A stretch of DNA of 22,030 bases, taken from assembly GCA_000467715.1 (NCBI GenBank), contig AJFK01000906.1:1-22030 (forward strand), given 5' to 3'. Source of the DNA: Hysterium pulicare CBS 123377 (lineage: Eukaryota > Ascomycota > Dothideomycetes > Hysteriales > Hysteriaceae). The position numbers and the translations under genes were made by a program. The first letter of the stretch is position 1; every line of letters starts with the position of its first letter. The notes under the pieces were generated by a model. It was not told the DNA's origin and searched no databases. It saw nothing but the letters and a program-made list of their open reading frames with translations. Below, piece after piece: positions 8,060 through 18,151 of the stretch.

Positions 8060-8959
8060 ATGTCTGACCAGGATGCCTCGACCCTGCGCGTCTACCCGCT
8101 CGTTATGGTTCGTCAATGGTCTGCTGTCTTTGTACCTCGATCCAATCTTGCTAATTATACGAACCGTTAGGTGAGACCGAGTGGACGAAGAACGGTCGCT
8201 ATACCGGAACCACGGAACTGCAGCTCACAGATAACGGTGTGAAGCAAGTACTTGGTACGAGCAAGCGCCTCGTTGTGCCTGACAAGCTGATCGATCCCTC
8301 TCGCCTGGTTCGAGTGTTTGTTAGCCCCCGAAAGCGCGCAAAGATGATCTTTGGCCTGCTCTTGAAGGACAAGGACGATAAACTTCTGATCGAGGAGAGC
8401 ATGGTGACCGTGACGGAAGAGATAGCTGAGTGGGACTACGGAGCCTATAAAGGACTTTTGATCAGCGAGATCCGAATGCGCAGAAAGGAACAGGCTCTGG
8501 ATAAGGACATGGAGTGGGACATATGGAGAGATGGGTGTGAAAATGGAGAGTGGGTCATTCTTTCCTCCAATTTTGACAATGTTTCGAAGTTCTTATTCTG
8601 ATTGACTCTACAGGTCCGCACAGCAACTCACCGACCGCTTGGATGGATTGATTCAGAAGATACATGAAATCCAAAGGCCATATATGCATGGCGAAAACCG
8701 GCAGATGTTATGGTTGTCGCCCAAGGCCACATCTTGCGTGCATTCACCAAGCGTTGGCTGGCTCACGTACCCCATGCCAACGCCGGTATCTTTGATGATG
8801 TCGCCAGGCGCAATTGGAGTCCTGAGGTAAGTTCTCCTATAGAACGAGGCTAAAGTTATCACCCATTTACTCACTTTTGCCAAGTTATCAAGACCATCTA
8901 ATTGATTAATTGAAGAACCAGGTCTGTATATTGGCATGTCACTTCCGTTCGAGAACTAG
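8060..8959 (+). pseudogene. broken SHB17-type sedoheptulose bisphosphatase (histidine phosphatase family)
   Basis: Four exons are recognisable: 8060-8118 (or to 8111), 8171-8549, 8614-8826 and 8885-8959. Introns have good features, for example CTAAT at the end of the first and CTACAG closing the second. Exon 2 is intact and clearly matches yeast Shb17: EWTKNGRYTG, VSPRKRAK, EWDYGAYKG, IWRDGCENGE. Damage: (1) CGTCAATG|GT stands where CGTCATG|GT would give the RHGE motif, so one extra A breaks the catalytic His. (2) A one-base loss near 8700 and a four-base duplication TGGCTGGC (8755-8762) shift about 20 codons out of frame. (3) Within that segment the second catalytic His (AHGH) is Gln (CAA at 8722-8724). 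(4) An 8-bp near-duplication at 8898-8913 creates a TAA at 8907, before an end still readable as GLYIGMSLPF. A mRNA using the donor at 8112 could stay open as far as 8907 but would be catalytically dead. Sequencing error cannot explain the Gln. Confidence 0.85.
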
Positions 8960-9279
8960 TTAGACGTAGAATTAGATTCAACGCCCAAGAAGGCGATTGT
9001 TGTTGCGACATTCTCTATTTATACTTCAGATTCAACTCGCTTACATTAACTCCACCGATTTAGTTAGGAAGTTTCCTGTAGCGTGTCTATTACTTTTTGA
9101 AATACAGATATTGGTGAAATACTATCTTATCTGCAAAGCAACATGTGTTAGTATTATTTTAATTTATTAATTTACGAATAGGGATTGCAACCATGCTGAT
9201 CATGGCTGGAGAGGCTATTCCGTTTTGGGATCGCCGAGCTCATTTCTCCGCAGCACTCCGAAGCTGGCTTAGCAGCCTC
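8960..9279. other. AT-rich spacer
   Basis: This is an AT-rich stretch between the 3' ends of the broken phosphatase (+) and the CBM18 gene (-). It contains no coding frame of note and probably holds 3' untranslated and polyadenylation sequence of both. Confidence 0.5.
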
Positions 9280-11034
9280 CTATGCACACATCGCCTTGAA
9301 ATTCGTAACATCGATATAAAGAATATTACTCGACGTTACAGTACAAGTCAAAACCGTCGCCGTACTACTCGCCACAAACCCACTCGGCGCCGAAACGCTC
9401 TGCCACGACCCAATAGCCGCCGTCAAAACTGTCGTAAACGAGAACTGCGACCCAGCAGCAGTACATGTGAGCGCGGCACCGGTGCCACGCGCTACAACCT
9501 TGAATGCTAGGCTCAACGAATACGTGATCCCAGGCGCAGTGACCAGCGTTTGGCTAAGGCTGACGGTGCCGGCCGAGGAGATGGAAAGACGCGCGCAGTA
9601 GGGCGAGTACATGCAGTTAGTGTCGAAGCCTTGCAAGCCGCTGCCGGTGCGGGAAGTGGTCCAGGGGCTGAGGACCGGGCCGCCGGAGCCGGTGGAGTCG
9701 AGACCCGAGAAGCTGGGGTTGAGAATTATGTTTCCGGCGGTGCAGGTTGGGGCTGGAGTGGATGTGGATGAGGACGTTGAGGAGGCGGCTGCGCTAGTAT
9801 CACTTGAGCTGGTTGAAGAGGGAACATCGGAGGACGTCGAGCTAGCGGGGGATGAAGAGATAACAGCGGAGGACGTCGAGCTGGCTACGGTGGAGCCCGC
9901 GGCGGCCGAAGAAGAGATTTCGGACGATGTCGAGCTGACGGTGGAGCTCGCGGCTGCGGAAGAGCTCGTGATTGAAGAGCTCGAGACATCGACGGATGAG
10001 GAGCTCATGATCGACGACGACGAACTGGAGGCTGTTACGCTGCTGGAGATCGACGACGACGACAACTGGAAAGATGAGGCAGATGACGATGGCGTCAGAC
10101 TGGAAGTCGACACTAGTGTTGATGTAGACGATACCACCTCCAAGGAGCTAGAACTTGAAGATGGCGACGAGGGCACTAGCGAGGATGAAGATGATGCTGA
10201 AGTGAGAGTTGATGAGGATGAAGGGGTTGCGATAGACGACGATGAGCTGGTCGATGACGAAATTGAGGTAATGCTGGAAGAAGACGAAACGCTTGACGAG
10301 AACGTCGAAGAAACCTGGGAACTCGAAGGAGACGGTGTTGGCGTGCTGGAGGATTGAGTAAGAGTTTGAGTGCTCGAGAACGACGATGAGATTTGAGAGC
10401 TGGTACTGAAAATGCTGGAGGTCGAGGATGGCTTGGTGCTGGTGGATGAGAAGCTTGAAGATAGCTTGGTGCTAGTGGACGACTGGCTCGAAGTCCGAAG
10501 GGTGCTAGTTTTCGTTGAAGAGGAAGAAGACTTCTTCGACGAAGAAGAAGAGCAAACCGCACCCTTCGCCGCGCTTACTCCATTGCAATTACCAAAGCCA
10601 CTTTGGCAACCCGTCGCACAGTATGCGCTTGTAGATCCGCACCATCCATACTGCGAACAGCAATTGCCCCATTGAGAGCCTAGGCAGGTGTAGCCCTTTG
10701 AACCTCCACAGGTGGCATCAGGGCTGACGGTGCCGCATGCTTGTGATGGTGATGGCGAAGGCGTCGATGAAACCTTGGAGGACGAAGGCGTTGGGGAAGC
10801 TTTGGCAGATGATGATGATTTCGCATTGCTAGTACACCTCCCGAACGCAGATTGGCACCCAGCCTCACAATAATCGGAGCTCGTACCGCAGTATCCGTAT
10901 TGAGAGCAGCATTCGTTGTATTTACAGACCCGAACCGCGGCATTAGCACCGCAGCGGTAGTCGTAATCCGATGCGAGAACTACGTTGGTTGAAAGAAAGA
11001 CGAAGCATAACGAAAGACTTGTTGAGAGCTTCAT
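9280..11034 (-). CDS. secreted CBM18 chitin-binding protein with mucin-like linker
   Basis: The 584-residue single-exon protein starts with a signal peptide (1 to about 21, cleavage near VLA|SDY). Two CBM18 (hevein-like) modules follow: Cys28-Cys67 with CCSQYGYCG and Cys100-Cys150 with CCSQYGWCG, each with the usual set of eight cysteines in part or full. Residues about 163-428 are almost only Ser/Thr/Ala/Pro, a linker expected to be heavily O-glycosylated. Residues 430-584 form a beta-rich domain starting TCTAGNIILNPSF, resembling the carbohydrate-binding jelly-roll modules found at the C-terminus of fungal cell-wall proteins. Expected role: binding of chitin at the hyphal wall or in the environment. 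No catalytic domain and no clear GPI signal are seen. The function of the C-terminal domain is uncertain. Confidence 0.88.
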   Translation of the reverse strand: MKLSTSLSLCFVFLSTNVVLASDYDYRCGANAAVRVCKYNECCSQYGYCGTSSDYCEAGCQSAFGRCTSNAKSSSSAKASPTPSSSKVSSTPSPSPSQACGTVSPDATCGGSKGYTCLGSQWGNCCSQYGWCGSTSAYCATGCQSGFGNCNGVSAAKGAVCSSSSSKKSSSSSTKTSTLRTSSQSSTSTKLSSSFSSTSTKPSSTSSIFSTSSQISSSFSSTQTLTQSSSTPTPSPSSSQVSSTFSSSVSSSSSITSISSSTSSSSSIATPSSSSTLTSASSSSSLVPSSPSSSSSSLEVVSSTSTLVSTSSLTPSSSASSFQLSSSSISSSVTASSSSSSIMSSSSVDVSSSSITSSSAAASSTVSSTSSEISSSAAAGSTVASSTSSAVISSSPASSTSSDVPSSTSSSDTSAAASSTSSSTSTPAPTCTAGNIILNPSFSGLDSTGSGGPVLSPWTTSRTGSGLQGFDTNCMYSPYCARLSISSAGTVSLSQTLVTAPGITYSLSLAFKVVARGTGAALTCTAAGSQFSFTTVLTAAIGSWQSVSAPSGFVASSTATVLTCTVTSSNILYIDVTNFKAMCA

Positions 11035-11975
11035 GATAAACGAATGTACTGGCTTAACACCTAATGATTAGACAATAAGAGAAATGTGAAGAGCGACGGC
11101 GAAGGATAAGTTTGGGAGGCATGAGGGATTTATCCTCCAAACAAGATGTACTAGTCTCTCTGCCACCACCATCGTCGGCCTAAGCAAGTGGCTGACTGAA
11201 TGATTGCCATAAGCGGCTCCTGTGGGCAGACCTAATAGTCCGACGTAGTCGAATTTGGTTGAAGATGGCCTGAAAGGGGTTTAAGCTTTTTAAACTAGTG
11301 CAGGGGCTACAACGCCACAACGCCACTAGTTGTTCAGCCGCATGGCCTGGAAGAAGTTTGTACGAAATCTAGAGAAAGAAAGGCGTCTCGACGCAACCCA
11401 TACATAGAACGCGAAAAAGATTTGAGAAATGCGGAACTTTGAGAGAAGAGCCTCGGGAAGGCGCCGAAGAGACGGGTGTCGAAAGGTGGACGTGGAAAAG
11501 TGAAAGGGAAGATGGAAAAGGGGCAAGCCAACGTAGGGAGATTGATCAACACAAGCCTCGCGCTCGATCCTCTTCTCCCACTAAATGCCAAGCCATCCCG
11601 GGTCTCGGCGTGCCACTTGGCGCTACAACACGCGTCCGCCTCTTAGCGTTTTCTGCTATGTTTGTATAGGTAGGATTCACGGATCGTCAACGCTAGTACT
11701 CGGGCGCATGGGAGTACGTAATGATCTACAGCGTAAATAGCTTCCAGAGTTGTTGTATTGTAAGTGTCAAAATAGAATATGCCATCTAAGTACTTCCTCT
11801 CGCAGCGCTTGCATCGGTGTTCAGCCGGAGGTGGAAAAATGCTGTACAGCAGGAATTCATCAGGAGTAACATCTTAGCTTTAACGCTCGTAGCTACCAAT
11901 TTTTACATACTATGTCCACAAGCCTGCCAACCCTTCGTTGCGAACCCACAAACCTTGGAGTGTTGGAAGTCCGCG

Positions 11976-12000
11976 GATTACGTGCCTTGATCACGTAATC
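11976..12000. promoter_or_regulatory. inverted pair of TTACGTG half-sites
   Basis: GATTACGTG (11976-11984) and CACGTAATC (11992-12000) form a perfect 9-bp inverted repeat with a 7-nt spacer. Each arm holds an ACGT core as in bZIP/bHLH sites. It could be a dimeric regulatory site, but position and function are not established. Confidence 0.3.
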
Positions 12001-12562
12001 TTCTTAATCAGCAGCCTACACTCCTGCTGCCAACTTTGGAATGCAACGACTTTCAAACAATTACACCCCGAATTCACGAATCCACTTCACAATTAGGCTT
12101 CAATGTTAACGATTCATCGACCTAGAAAGTATTCCTTCGTCTGTTATCGATCACTGGACCTGCAAAGATGTCAATCCTCAAATTGGATGGCCCTCGGCAG
12201 GATGACTAACGATTTATGCGGCGAAAGTTTCGCTGTTGCCAGAGAGAAACAAGCCCAATAATCAATTGAAGAATGCCGAAGATGATGGAAGTAGCGACCT
12301 CGGCAGATACGCGTGCTAGGGTCATTATATGATGTGTGAAGGCTGATGTCGATGTGGGTATTTGCGACAGGATTGGATGCTGATTTCAGGGAAGAATTTG
12401 GTGTTGCTCGAGGTTGGGATATGTTCACAAGCGACCGATGCTATCTTCATAAGAAGCGCCATGGTAGAGCGGGAGAGTGGCCACCCTTATAGGAGCTGTT
12501 TAGGAGTTTTGCAACGAGTATAGGAAGAAAAATGTATGCAGAATCCGCAATGGAAGACATCA

Positions 12563-12740
12563 GCCTTGCAGAATAGTACTTTTGCTGATATTCCAATCCG
12601 GGATACTGCCATTATTGCTTTAGTACTTTTGCGTAGCGCCTAAAGATTCCTACAGCCCTGCGAAATAGTAGTTTTGCAGATATTCCAATCCGGCTTACTG
12701 GTGTTCTTGAGATAGTACTTTTGTAAAACGCCCAACGGTC
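12563..12740. repeat. degenerate tandem repeat, about 92-bp unit with a 46-bp sub-period
   Basis: Units start at 12563 and 12655 and share GATATTCCAATCCGG. Within them the motif AGTA(C/G)TTTTG recurs at 12575, 12622, 12667 and 12714, spacings of 47, 45 and 47 nt. A weaker copy (AGGACTTTTG) at 12803 is 89 nt further. The segment lies about 320-500 bp before the start of the Clr5-TPR gene. Confidence 0.6.
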
Positions 12741-13058
12741 AGCGCGCACAGACCCTCGCGTGGGAGGCGTCATATCCAAGCTCAGCCGCACTTGGTGGGT
12801 AATAGGACTTTTGTCCTTCATCCAATTAACGCTCTTCCGACGAATGTCTACTTTTCAGGTGTTTTGTCGTATATGTCCCACAAAGTTTTCGCCAACGCGA
12901 CATGCAACTCCTGCTTCACTTTTCCTCTTCTTTCAAAAGCAAGTACCTTCCATCTTGAAGTTTGGACCACATGACCAAGGACAAGGTCATCTTATAGACT
13001 GACAAGGCTGAGCTTTGCCAACCTCTTCTCTAAGGCTGAGGTGCAAAGAGACGTCAAT

Positions 13059-15317
13059 ATGAACCCTCCACCGACCAATACGCCCGTTTTCGACGATTTC
13101 GATCCGTCATACCATCCACAGAATGACTACATCTCACAACAACCTTACCAGCTTGATGGAAACTTCTTGGCGCTTGACATTTCGACTCTAGAAATGCAGC
13201 CCACTAATGAACAGGTTATGACCAGCCACGGCCACCCACCACTCCGTCCGATCATTCCATCTCTTGTATTTCAAATTGGCAATACTGAACCTCCGCCTGC
13301 TATTTCCATGGGTCCACCTACCCAGTCTCGAAAGAGAAAGGCTCCGACTCTGCCTGAAGATGCTGGGGATCCGTACGAGGACGACACTCAGGCTCCACCG
13401 GCAATCCCCATGGGTCCGCCAGCCAAGTCACGGAGAAAGAAAGCTCCAACACTACGTGCCGAGGCTTGGGAGCCATGTAAAGAGAGGATCCAGGAGCTCC
13501 ATATCACGCAGGGCCTAGCGCTTCCAAAGGTCAAGGAGAGGATGGAAATAGAGTTTGGTTTCACTGCTGAGTATGTTTCTCTTTTAAAGCATGAATGAAG
13601 CGTATCCTTATTTTACTCAATGACTTACTTGTTCCAGGGTACGCCAGTACCGAACACGCATAACCCAATAGAAATTAGACAAGAACGTCAAGCCTCAGGA
13701 GATGAAAGCGATTGTTCGGAAAAGACAGCAAAGGAAGGTCGTTGAAACTGATAAGGCGGAGCTTGTTTTCAAGGTCAGAGGTTCCATCGTGGAGCCGCAA
13801 AAGATCGACCGATGGATGAAGAACCACAACGTGGGTGAAAGCCTCATATATGCTCCTAGTCCCGCCGCATGTAAGTGAATGTAATAGATGATGCCTTCAT
13901 TCGAACACTGACATTTCAAGCGACCCCATCTGCCGTATATTGTCGAACAGTCTCCGACCGCGGTTCTTCAGTCCCAAGTCCCGCATATTCAGCACCAAGT
14001 CCGACTTTCTCTCCGATGCCCTTCACGCCTGCTGCCCATAGTCCCCAGGTATCCTCCCCCGCTCTCTCCATTTCGAGCCTAGTCCGGCCTCAAAATAGCT
14101 CTTTCGCGGGGCAAAGTCCGGCTCCTATCTATCGTTCTCTTCCAAACTTGCTACCGGCCACTTTCTCCGCTCTATATATCTCCCAAGACCGATTCTCATC
14201 AGTACAGCCATATGTTCCAGGATCCACGTTACCGCTAGAGATAGGACCTACTGCACCGGGCTCTGTACAAGATCGGTACAGGCAAGAAGACGAAGATCGC
14301 TTGCGGACAGAACTATCCAAAATGGAACTTGTCCACGGGGATAGTGCCTCCACGACTCTAAACGTCTTATTCGAATTGGCAGATGTACTTCTCGACCAAG
14401 GAAGGTACAAATCCGCAGAGGAAGTCATTCGTAGATTAGTAGAAGGTCACCAAAATACGAATGGAAGCAACGATATCAAGACACTTGAGGCCTTGATCTG
14501 TCTTGGACAAGTATTGAGTTACCAAGGATTCTATCGTAAGGCTGAGAAACTGTTCAAACAAGTACTTCGATCGGAAAAGGACATACTAGAAGACGAGCAT
14601 CCTTCCAGACTTACCACCGTGGGTGAATTGGCATTGGCGTATAAAGATCAAGGGCGATGGAAGGAGGCTAAAGAGCTAGAGGTGCAAGTATTAGAGATAA
14701 ATAAGCGGGTGCTTGGGGAGGAGCATCCAGAAACACTAATCAGCAAGAGCAACTTAGCGTTAATATATTCAGAACAAGGGCAATGGAAGGAAGCTGAAGA
14801 GCTAGGGGTACAAGTATTAGAGATAAATAAGCGGGTGCTTGGGGAGGAGCATCCAGAAACACTAATCAGCAAGAGCAACTTAGCGTCAATATATTTAGAT
14901 CAAGGACGATGGAAGGAGGCTGAAGAGCTAGAGGTACAAGTATTAGAGATAAGTAAGCGGGTGCTTGGGGAGGAGCATCCAGAAACACTAATCAGCAAGG
15001 GCAACCTAGCGTTAATATATTCAAGACAAGGGCAATGGAAGGAGGCTGAAGAGCTAGGGGTACAAGTATTAGAGATAAGTAAGCGGGTGCTTGGAGAGGA
15101 GCATCCAGATACGCTGATGAGCATGTACAACCTCGCATATACTATAAAGGACCAAGGCCGCAACGAAGAGGCTCTCTCGCTAAACCAAAAATGCTTTCAA
15201 CTACAGAAACGGGTCCTTGGCTCTCAGCATCCACACACTCAGCTTTCACTTAAAACTCTGACTAAATGGCAGAGGGAGAGCACGGAGACAGGACTCGAAA
15301 GTGATGTGGATTTGTAG
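13059..15317 (+). CDS. Clr5-domain / TPR-repeat protein, interrupted by TAG at a conserved Trp
   Basis: Model: exons 13059-13570, 13638-13870 and 13921-15317, 714 codons in one frame. The start ATG at 13059 has A at -3. The N-terminus is disordered, with two copies of a PPAI.MGPP..SR.(R/K)KAPTL block carrying basic, NLS-like residues. A Clr5 domain follows (about 137-186: WEPCKERIQELH, LPKVKERMEIEFGF, RQYRTRITQ). Then come a Ser/Pro-rich linker and kinesin-light-chain-like TPRs, four of them nearly identical (about residues 491-659). Clr5 is a fungal domain of uncertain, possibly DNA-binding role named after fission yeast silencing factor Clr5. Odd: codon 182 is TAG (13669-13671) where the family has Trp in the ..W..KN motif. 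The downstream frame stays fully open for 530 codons. Readings: young nonsense allele, RNA-edited codon (UAG to UGG), or a downstream protein started at ATG 13702. Confidence 0.72.
13293..13460 (+). repeat. 102-bp imperfect duplication in the Clr5 gene N-terminus
   Basis: Sequence from 13293 recurs from 13395. Both encode PPAI-x-MGPP-x-x-SR-x-x-KAPTL, with a spacer rich in Asp/Glu after the first copy. The second copy runs straight into the Clr5 domain. Divergence is moderate, so the duplication is not recent. Confidence 0.6.
13571..13637 (+). other. intron 1 of the Clr5-TPR gene (67 nt)
   Basis: It starts GTATGT and ends TTCCAG, with AATGAC upstream of the acceptor. Removing it joins GFTAE to VRQYRTR and restores the Clr5 domain. 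Confidence 0.8.
13871..13920 (+). other. intron 2 of the Clr5-TPR gene (50 nt)
   Basis: It starts GTAAGT, contains the branch-site consensus CTGAC and ends TTCAAG. Splicing joins SPAA to STPSAVYC in frame. Confidence 0.82.
14649..15152 (+). repeat. four near-identical 126-bp TPR units
   Basis: Units start at 14649, 14775, 14901 and 15027, exactly 126 bp (42 residues) apart, and differ by only a few bases. Units 1 and 3 share RWKEA..LEV while units 2 and 4 share QWKEAEELGV, so the array probably grew by duplication of a two-unit, 252-bp block. The flanking TPRs are clearly more diverged. Confidence 0.9.
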
Positions 15318-17165
15318 AATAGTGAATATCGAGCAGAAGTTTCTGGGTGTTGTTTACCGAAAGTGTCCTGTAGGTATGCCAAGTTAGAGTGGTATGTATA
15401 TTCTGCAGCAGTAAAGTTACATTGGTCCTTTTGGACGGAGGCAAGCCGGATGGAGGTTTTGGCAGTCAAAGGGTTGTCTTTTCCAAGAGTACTCGAGAAC
15501 GTGGCTAATGCCTCTTCCAATAGACTAGAAGCATCGTCGAATTTTCCTTGGTGTTGTAGACATACAGCTAGATCATTCATGCAGGTCATGGTATCAGGGT
15601 GTCCACGGCCACGGAGTTTTTCCAGCCCCTTAAGACAGTTTCGGTGGTAGTTCTCGGCTTCTTCGTAGTGGCCCAACTTGTCCAAAGCTAAAGCGAGGCT
15701 GACCTGGCTGGAGAGTGCATCAGCCGACTCGTAGTCTGATATTAAATCCCCTAGCTCTAGCTCGTCTTTGTGGACTGCGAATGCATCGGCATATCGTCTG
15801 AGACCTTGCATGATAAGGCCTGTTAGACCTATAGTGTTGATTGTGTCCGGGCTTTTGGGATTGATGAGCTTGAATGATTCAAGCACCTCTGTAGCTAGAA
15901 CCATAGCCTCTTGATATTTTCAAACGGCAAATAAAACTCGGGCTAGGTAGACCTGGCAATTCAGAGTGTCTCTATGCTTATTCGTGAGCAGGCGAGACCG
16001 AATGTTCAAAGCTTCCCGGATCGAGGCCTCAGTTTCTTGTAGCCGTCCAAGCTTAAGCTCGTATTGGGTAACCATCTCTAGGAGCTTGGCCCGGGCCAAT
16101 AAGTCATCGTCATTGATTGCGTCCAGTGACAGAACTCTCTTCGCATGAGGCAGTAGCTCGGCACATGTATGCCAGCTGTTGTACTGATCTTTGGGAAAGA
16201 GCCGAGCAATAAGTTGCAAAGCCATGGACGCAAAGCAGTATCTGTTGCCTTGGGATTCAAGCCAATCATGTACGAATATTTGCACAAGGCGGTGAATAGC
16301 GTAAGATCTTCCTTCCTTAAGAGGCCAGATGAATGCCATAGCTCGAAGCGAGGATATTGCCTCGCTTAGTGCCAATTTATCAGTAAAGCCCTGCGCTATA
16401 AAGGAGACGGGGATGTTGTCTGGGTCCAAGAAACTCATCACCGACAGCACATCGACTGCCAATGGGTTTCTCTGCTTTGTACAGTGGAGGGATATTTTCC
16501 AGGTTGAATAGATAGATTCCCAACCCCTGTCTCTCGTCGAGTCTGTGTTCTCGTATTTCAGTACTCGTCCTGTTGTCATTTGGTCTTGAAAATAGTCCAA
16601 ATAATCGGACATAGAGACGTTGTAGGAGTCCATATAGGCAGCTGTCTGTACTATAGCCAGGGGGAGATATCCGAGAGCCTCTGAAAGTCTAGCAAGCTCA
16701 AGCTCACTCTCTGGCTTAGTATTGGAGTGAAGCATTGTCCTCATACGACTAGTGGCCTCCGACTCGTTGAACTATGAGACGTAGAAAATATCTTTGACTA
16801 GTGAGACATTCTTCGCAAATTGAAATGTCCTAGTCGTGTAGAGGATGGACCCGTGCAAGCATTTTGGCATATAATCGACCAGGGCCCTGGACGTCGCACC
16901 TTCAGATTTTAGAAACATATCGGGGTCATCAACGTTGTCAACTATCATAAGCCATCTGCCAGCACTTTCACTCTCCAACCAGTGCTTGACTCGGAGCATG
17001 AAAAGGGAATCTAACCGTGCACTGCCGAGGATGTCACATTCGACGGCAGTCCGGTGATAGGATTCCTCAACAGCGCTCAAGCTAGCACCATTCACCCAGA
17101 ATACAGAAATCCCGGGATCTCTATCCTTGACTTGATGCGCAAATTGAATGGCAATCTGCGTTTTC

Positions 17166-17218
17166 CTTTAGCGGCCGTCAGTTAAAAGCAGTAGAAGCCA
17201 TGCTACAGGTTAATTTAC
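17166..17218 (-). other. NLR intron inside the P-loop codons (53 nt)
   Basis: It starts GTAAAT, contains CTGAC and ends CTAAAG. Splicing joins GLGGIG to KTQIAIQF, rebuilding Walker A. Confidence 0.82.
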
Positions 17219-17387
17219 CCAATGCCACCCAATCCATAGAGCGATAAAATGAGTTGGTTATCGGTATTTGAGTTCATTCTAGAGTGTAGTCTTTGAAGTA
17301 ATTCTTGTCGGCCAACGAAATTCCGAGTGCGCTGTAGGGGGACTAAGAAGCGCGGGTTGCCGACAAAATTCCGGACGTAGTAGGCGC

Positions 17388-17437
17388 CTGCATGGGCGTG
17401 AGTGGTGCCATCCCGTTAGCGTTCAAGTTGACCTCAC
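17388..17437 (-). other. NLR intron joining kinase and NB-ARC parts (50 nt)
   Basis: It starts GTGAGG, contains the perfect branch site CTAAC and ends ATGCAG. It joins ELAILIAG to AYYVRNFVGNPRF in frame, fusing the kinase half to the NB-ARC half. Confidence 0.75.
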
Positions 17438-17921
17438 CAGCAATGAGAATTGCAAGTTCTCCGTATTTATCTTTTGCATCAAGCTTCATGAAGTCGAGAG
17501 TATCGTCAACAACTGCCGGTGTACGCTTGACTAGGGGTATGTCTTTCCTTGGTAAATTAAGTTGCTCCAGGCAATCACGCCAGGACTGTTGCATTGCTGA
17601 ATGAAAATTGGATGATGCCAATACCCCATATGGGCTGACAAAGCTCTCGTTCCAGTGGCCCCGTTGAATGCATTCATCAAGGATGTCTATGGCAGTTAGC
17701 CGCGTAGAAGAATTAGCGGTGTAACACTTCAAGACGAGGTCTCGAAGCTCGGTCGAATAGCTGATGGGAAGCTCTGGTAGTGCGGAACTGTAAATTAAGC
17801 TGTCTGGGGGAGTTTGGAGGCTCATAAGATTCCATATAGTGGCCCCGAGCGAGAATATATCGCAACCAGTGATCCACTTGAAAGATGGACTGCCGGGATG
17901 AGAGGGACCCACCGGAACTTC

Positions 17922-17975
17922 CTATGTGTATAATCTAGTAACATAGAACGCCGTCCAATCGAAAGTTACGCCTAC
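17922..17975 (-). other. NLR intron at the APE motif (54 nt)
   Basis: It starts GTAGGC and ends ACATAG. Splicing joins GFTAP to EVPVG, creating the kinase APE motif. A clear branch-site consensus was not found (TACTAGA is the nearest). Confidence 0.75.
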
Positions 17976-18151
17976 AGGAGCAGTAAATCCGTATGATCCG
18001 ATATTTCTAGTCGTAGCGATATTCAAAGGAACACTGAAACCAAAGTCCCCAAGCAGGACAGTTGGATAGACGCGAAGTTTGTCGCCGTCGAGAGAAACGT
18101 GTTTTCTCCAACTCGTATCGTGGCTGTGCCAGGGAGGGTCACTCAGCAGGA

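Larger units (their letters stand above)
11035..13058. other. 2-kb gene-free region
   Basis: No supported coding frame: the open frames lack ATG starts or family resemblance. The region is the shared upstream region of the divergent CBM18 (-) and Clr5-TPR (+) genes. It contains an inverted repeat at 11976-12000 and a degenerate tandem repeat at 12563-12740, both listed separately. Confidence 0.5.

Noticed and set aside
9611-10357. 248-codon acidic plus-strand frame
   Set aside because: Antisense of the Ser-rich linker of the CBM18 gene. TCN serine codons read as GAN (Asp/Glu) on the other strand, which keeps the frame open.
13571-13671. alternative acceptor at the TAG of 13669-13671 to skip the Clr5 stop
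   Set aside because: Splicing to this AG would give a 101-nt intron and put the downstream sequence in the wrong frame with an immediate stop. It would also remove part of the Clr5 domain.
14648-15163. minus-strand repetitive frames with VSGCSSPSTRL repeats
   Set aside because: Reverse reading of the four identical TPR units. No separate gene is needed.
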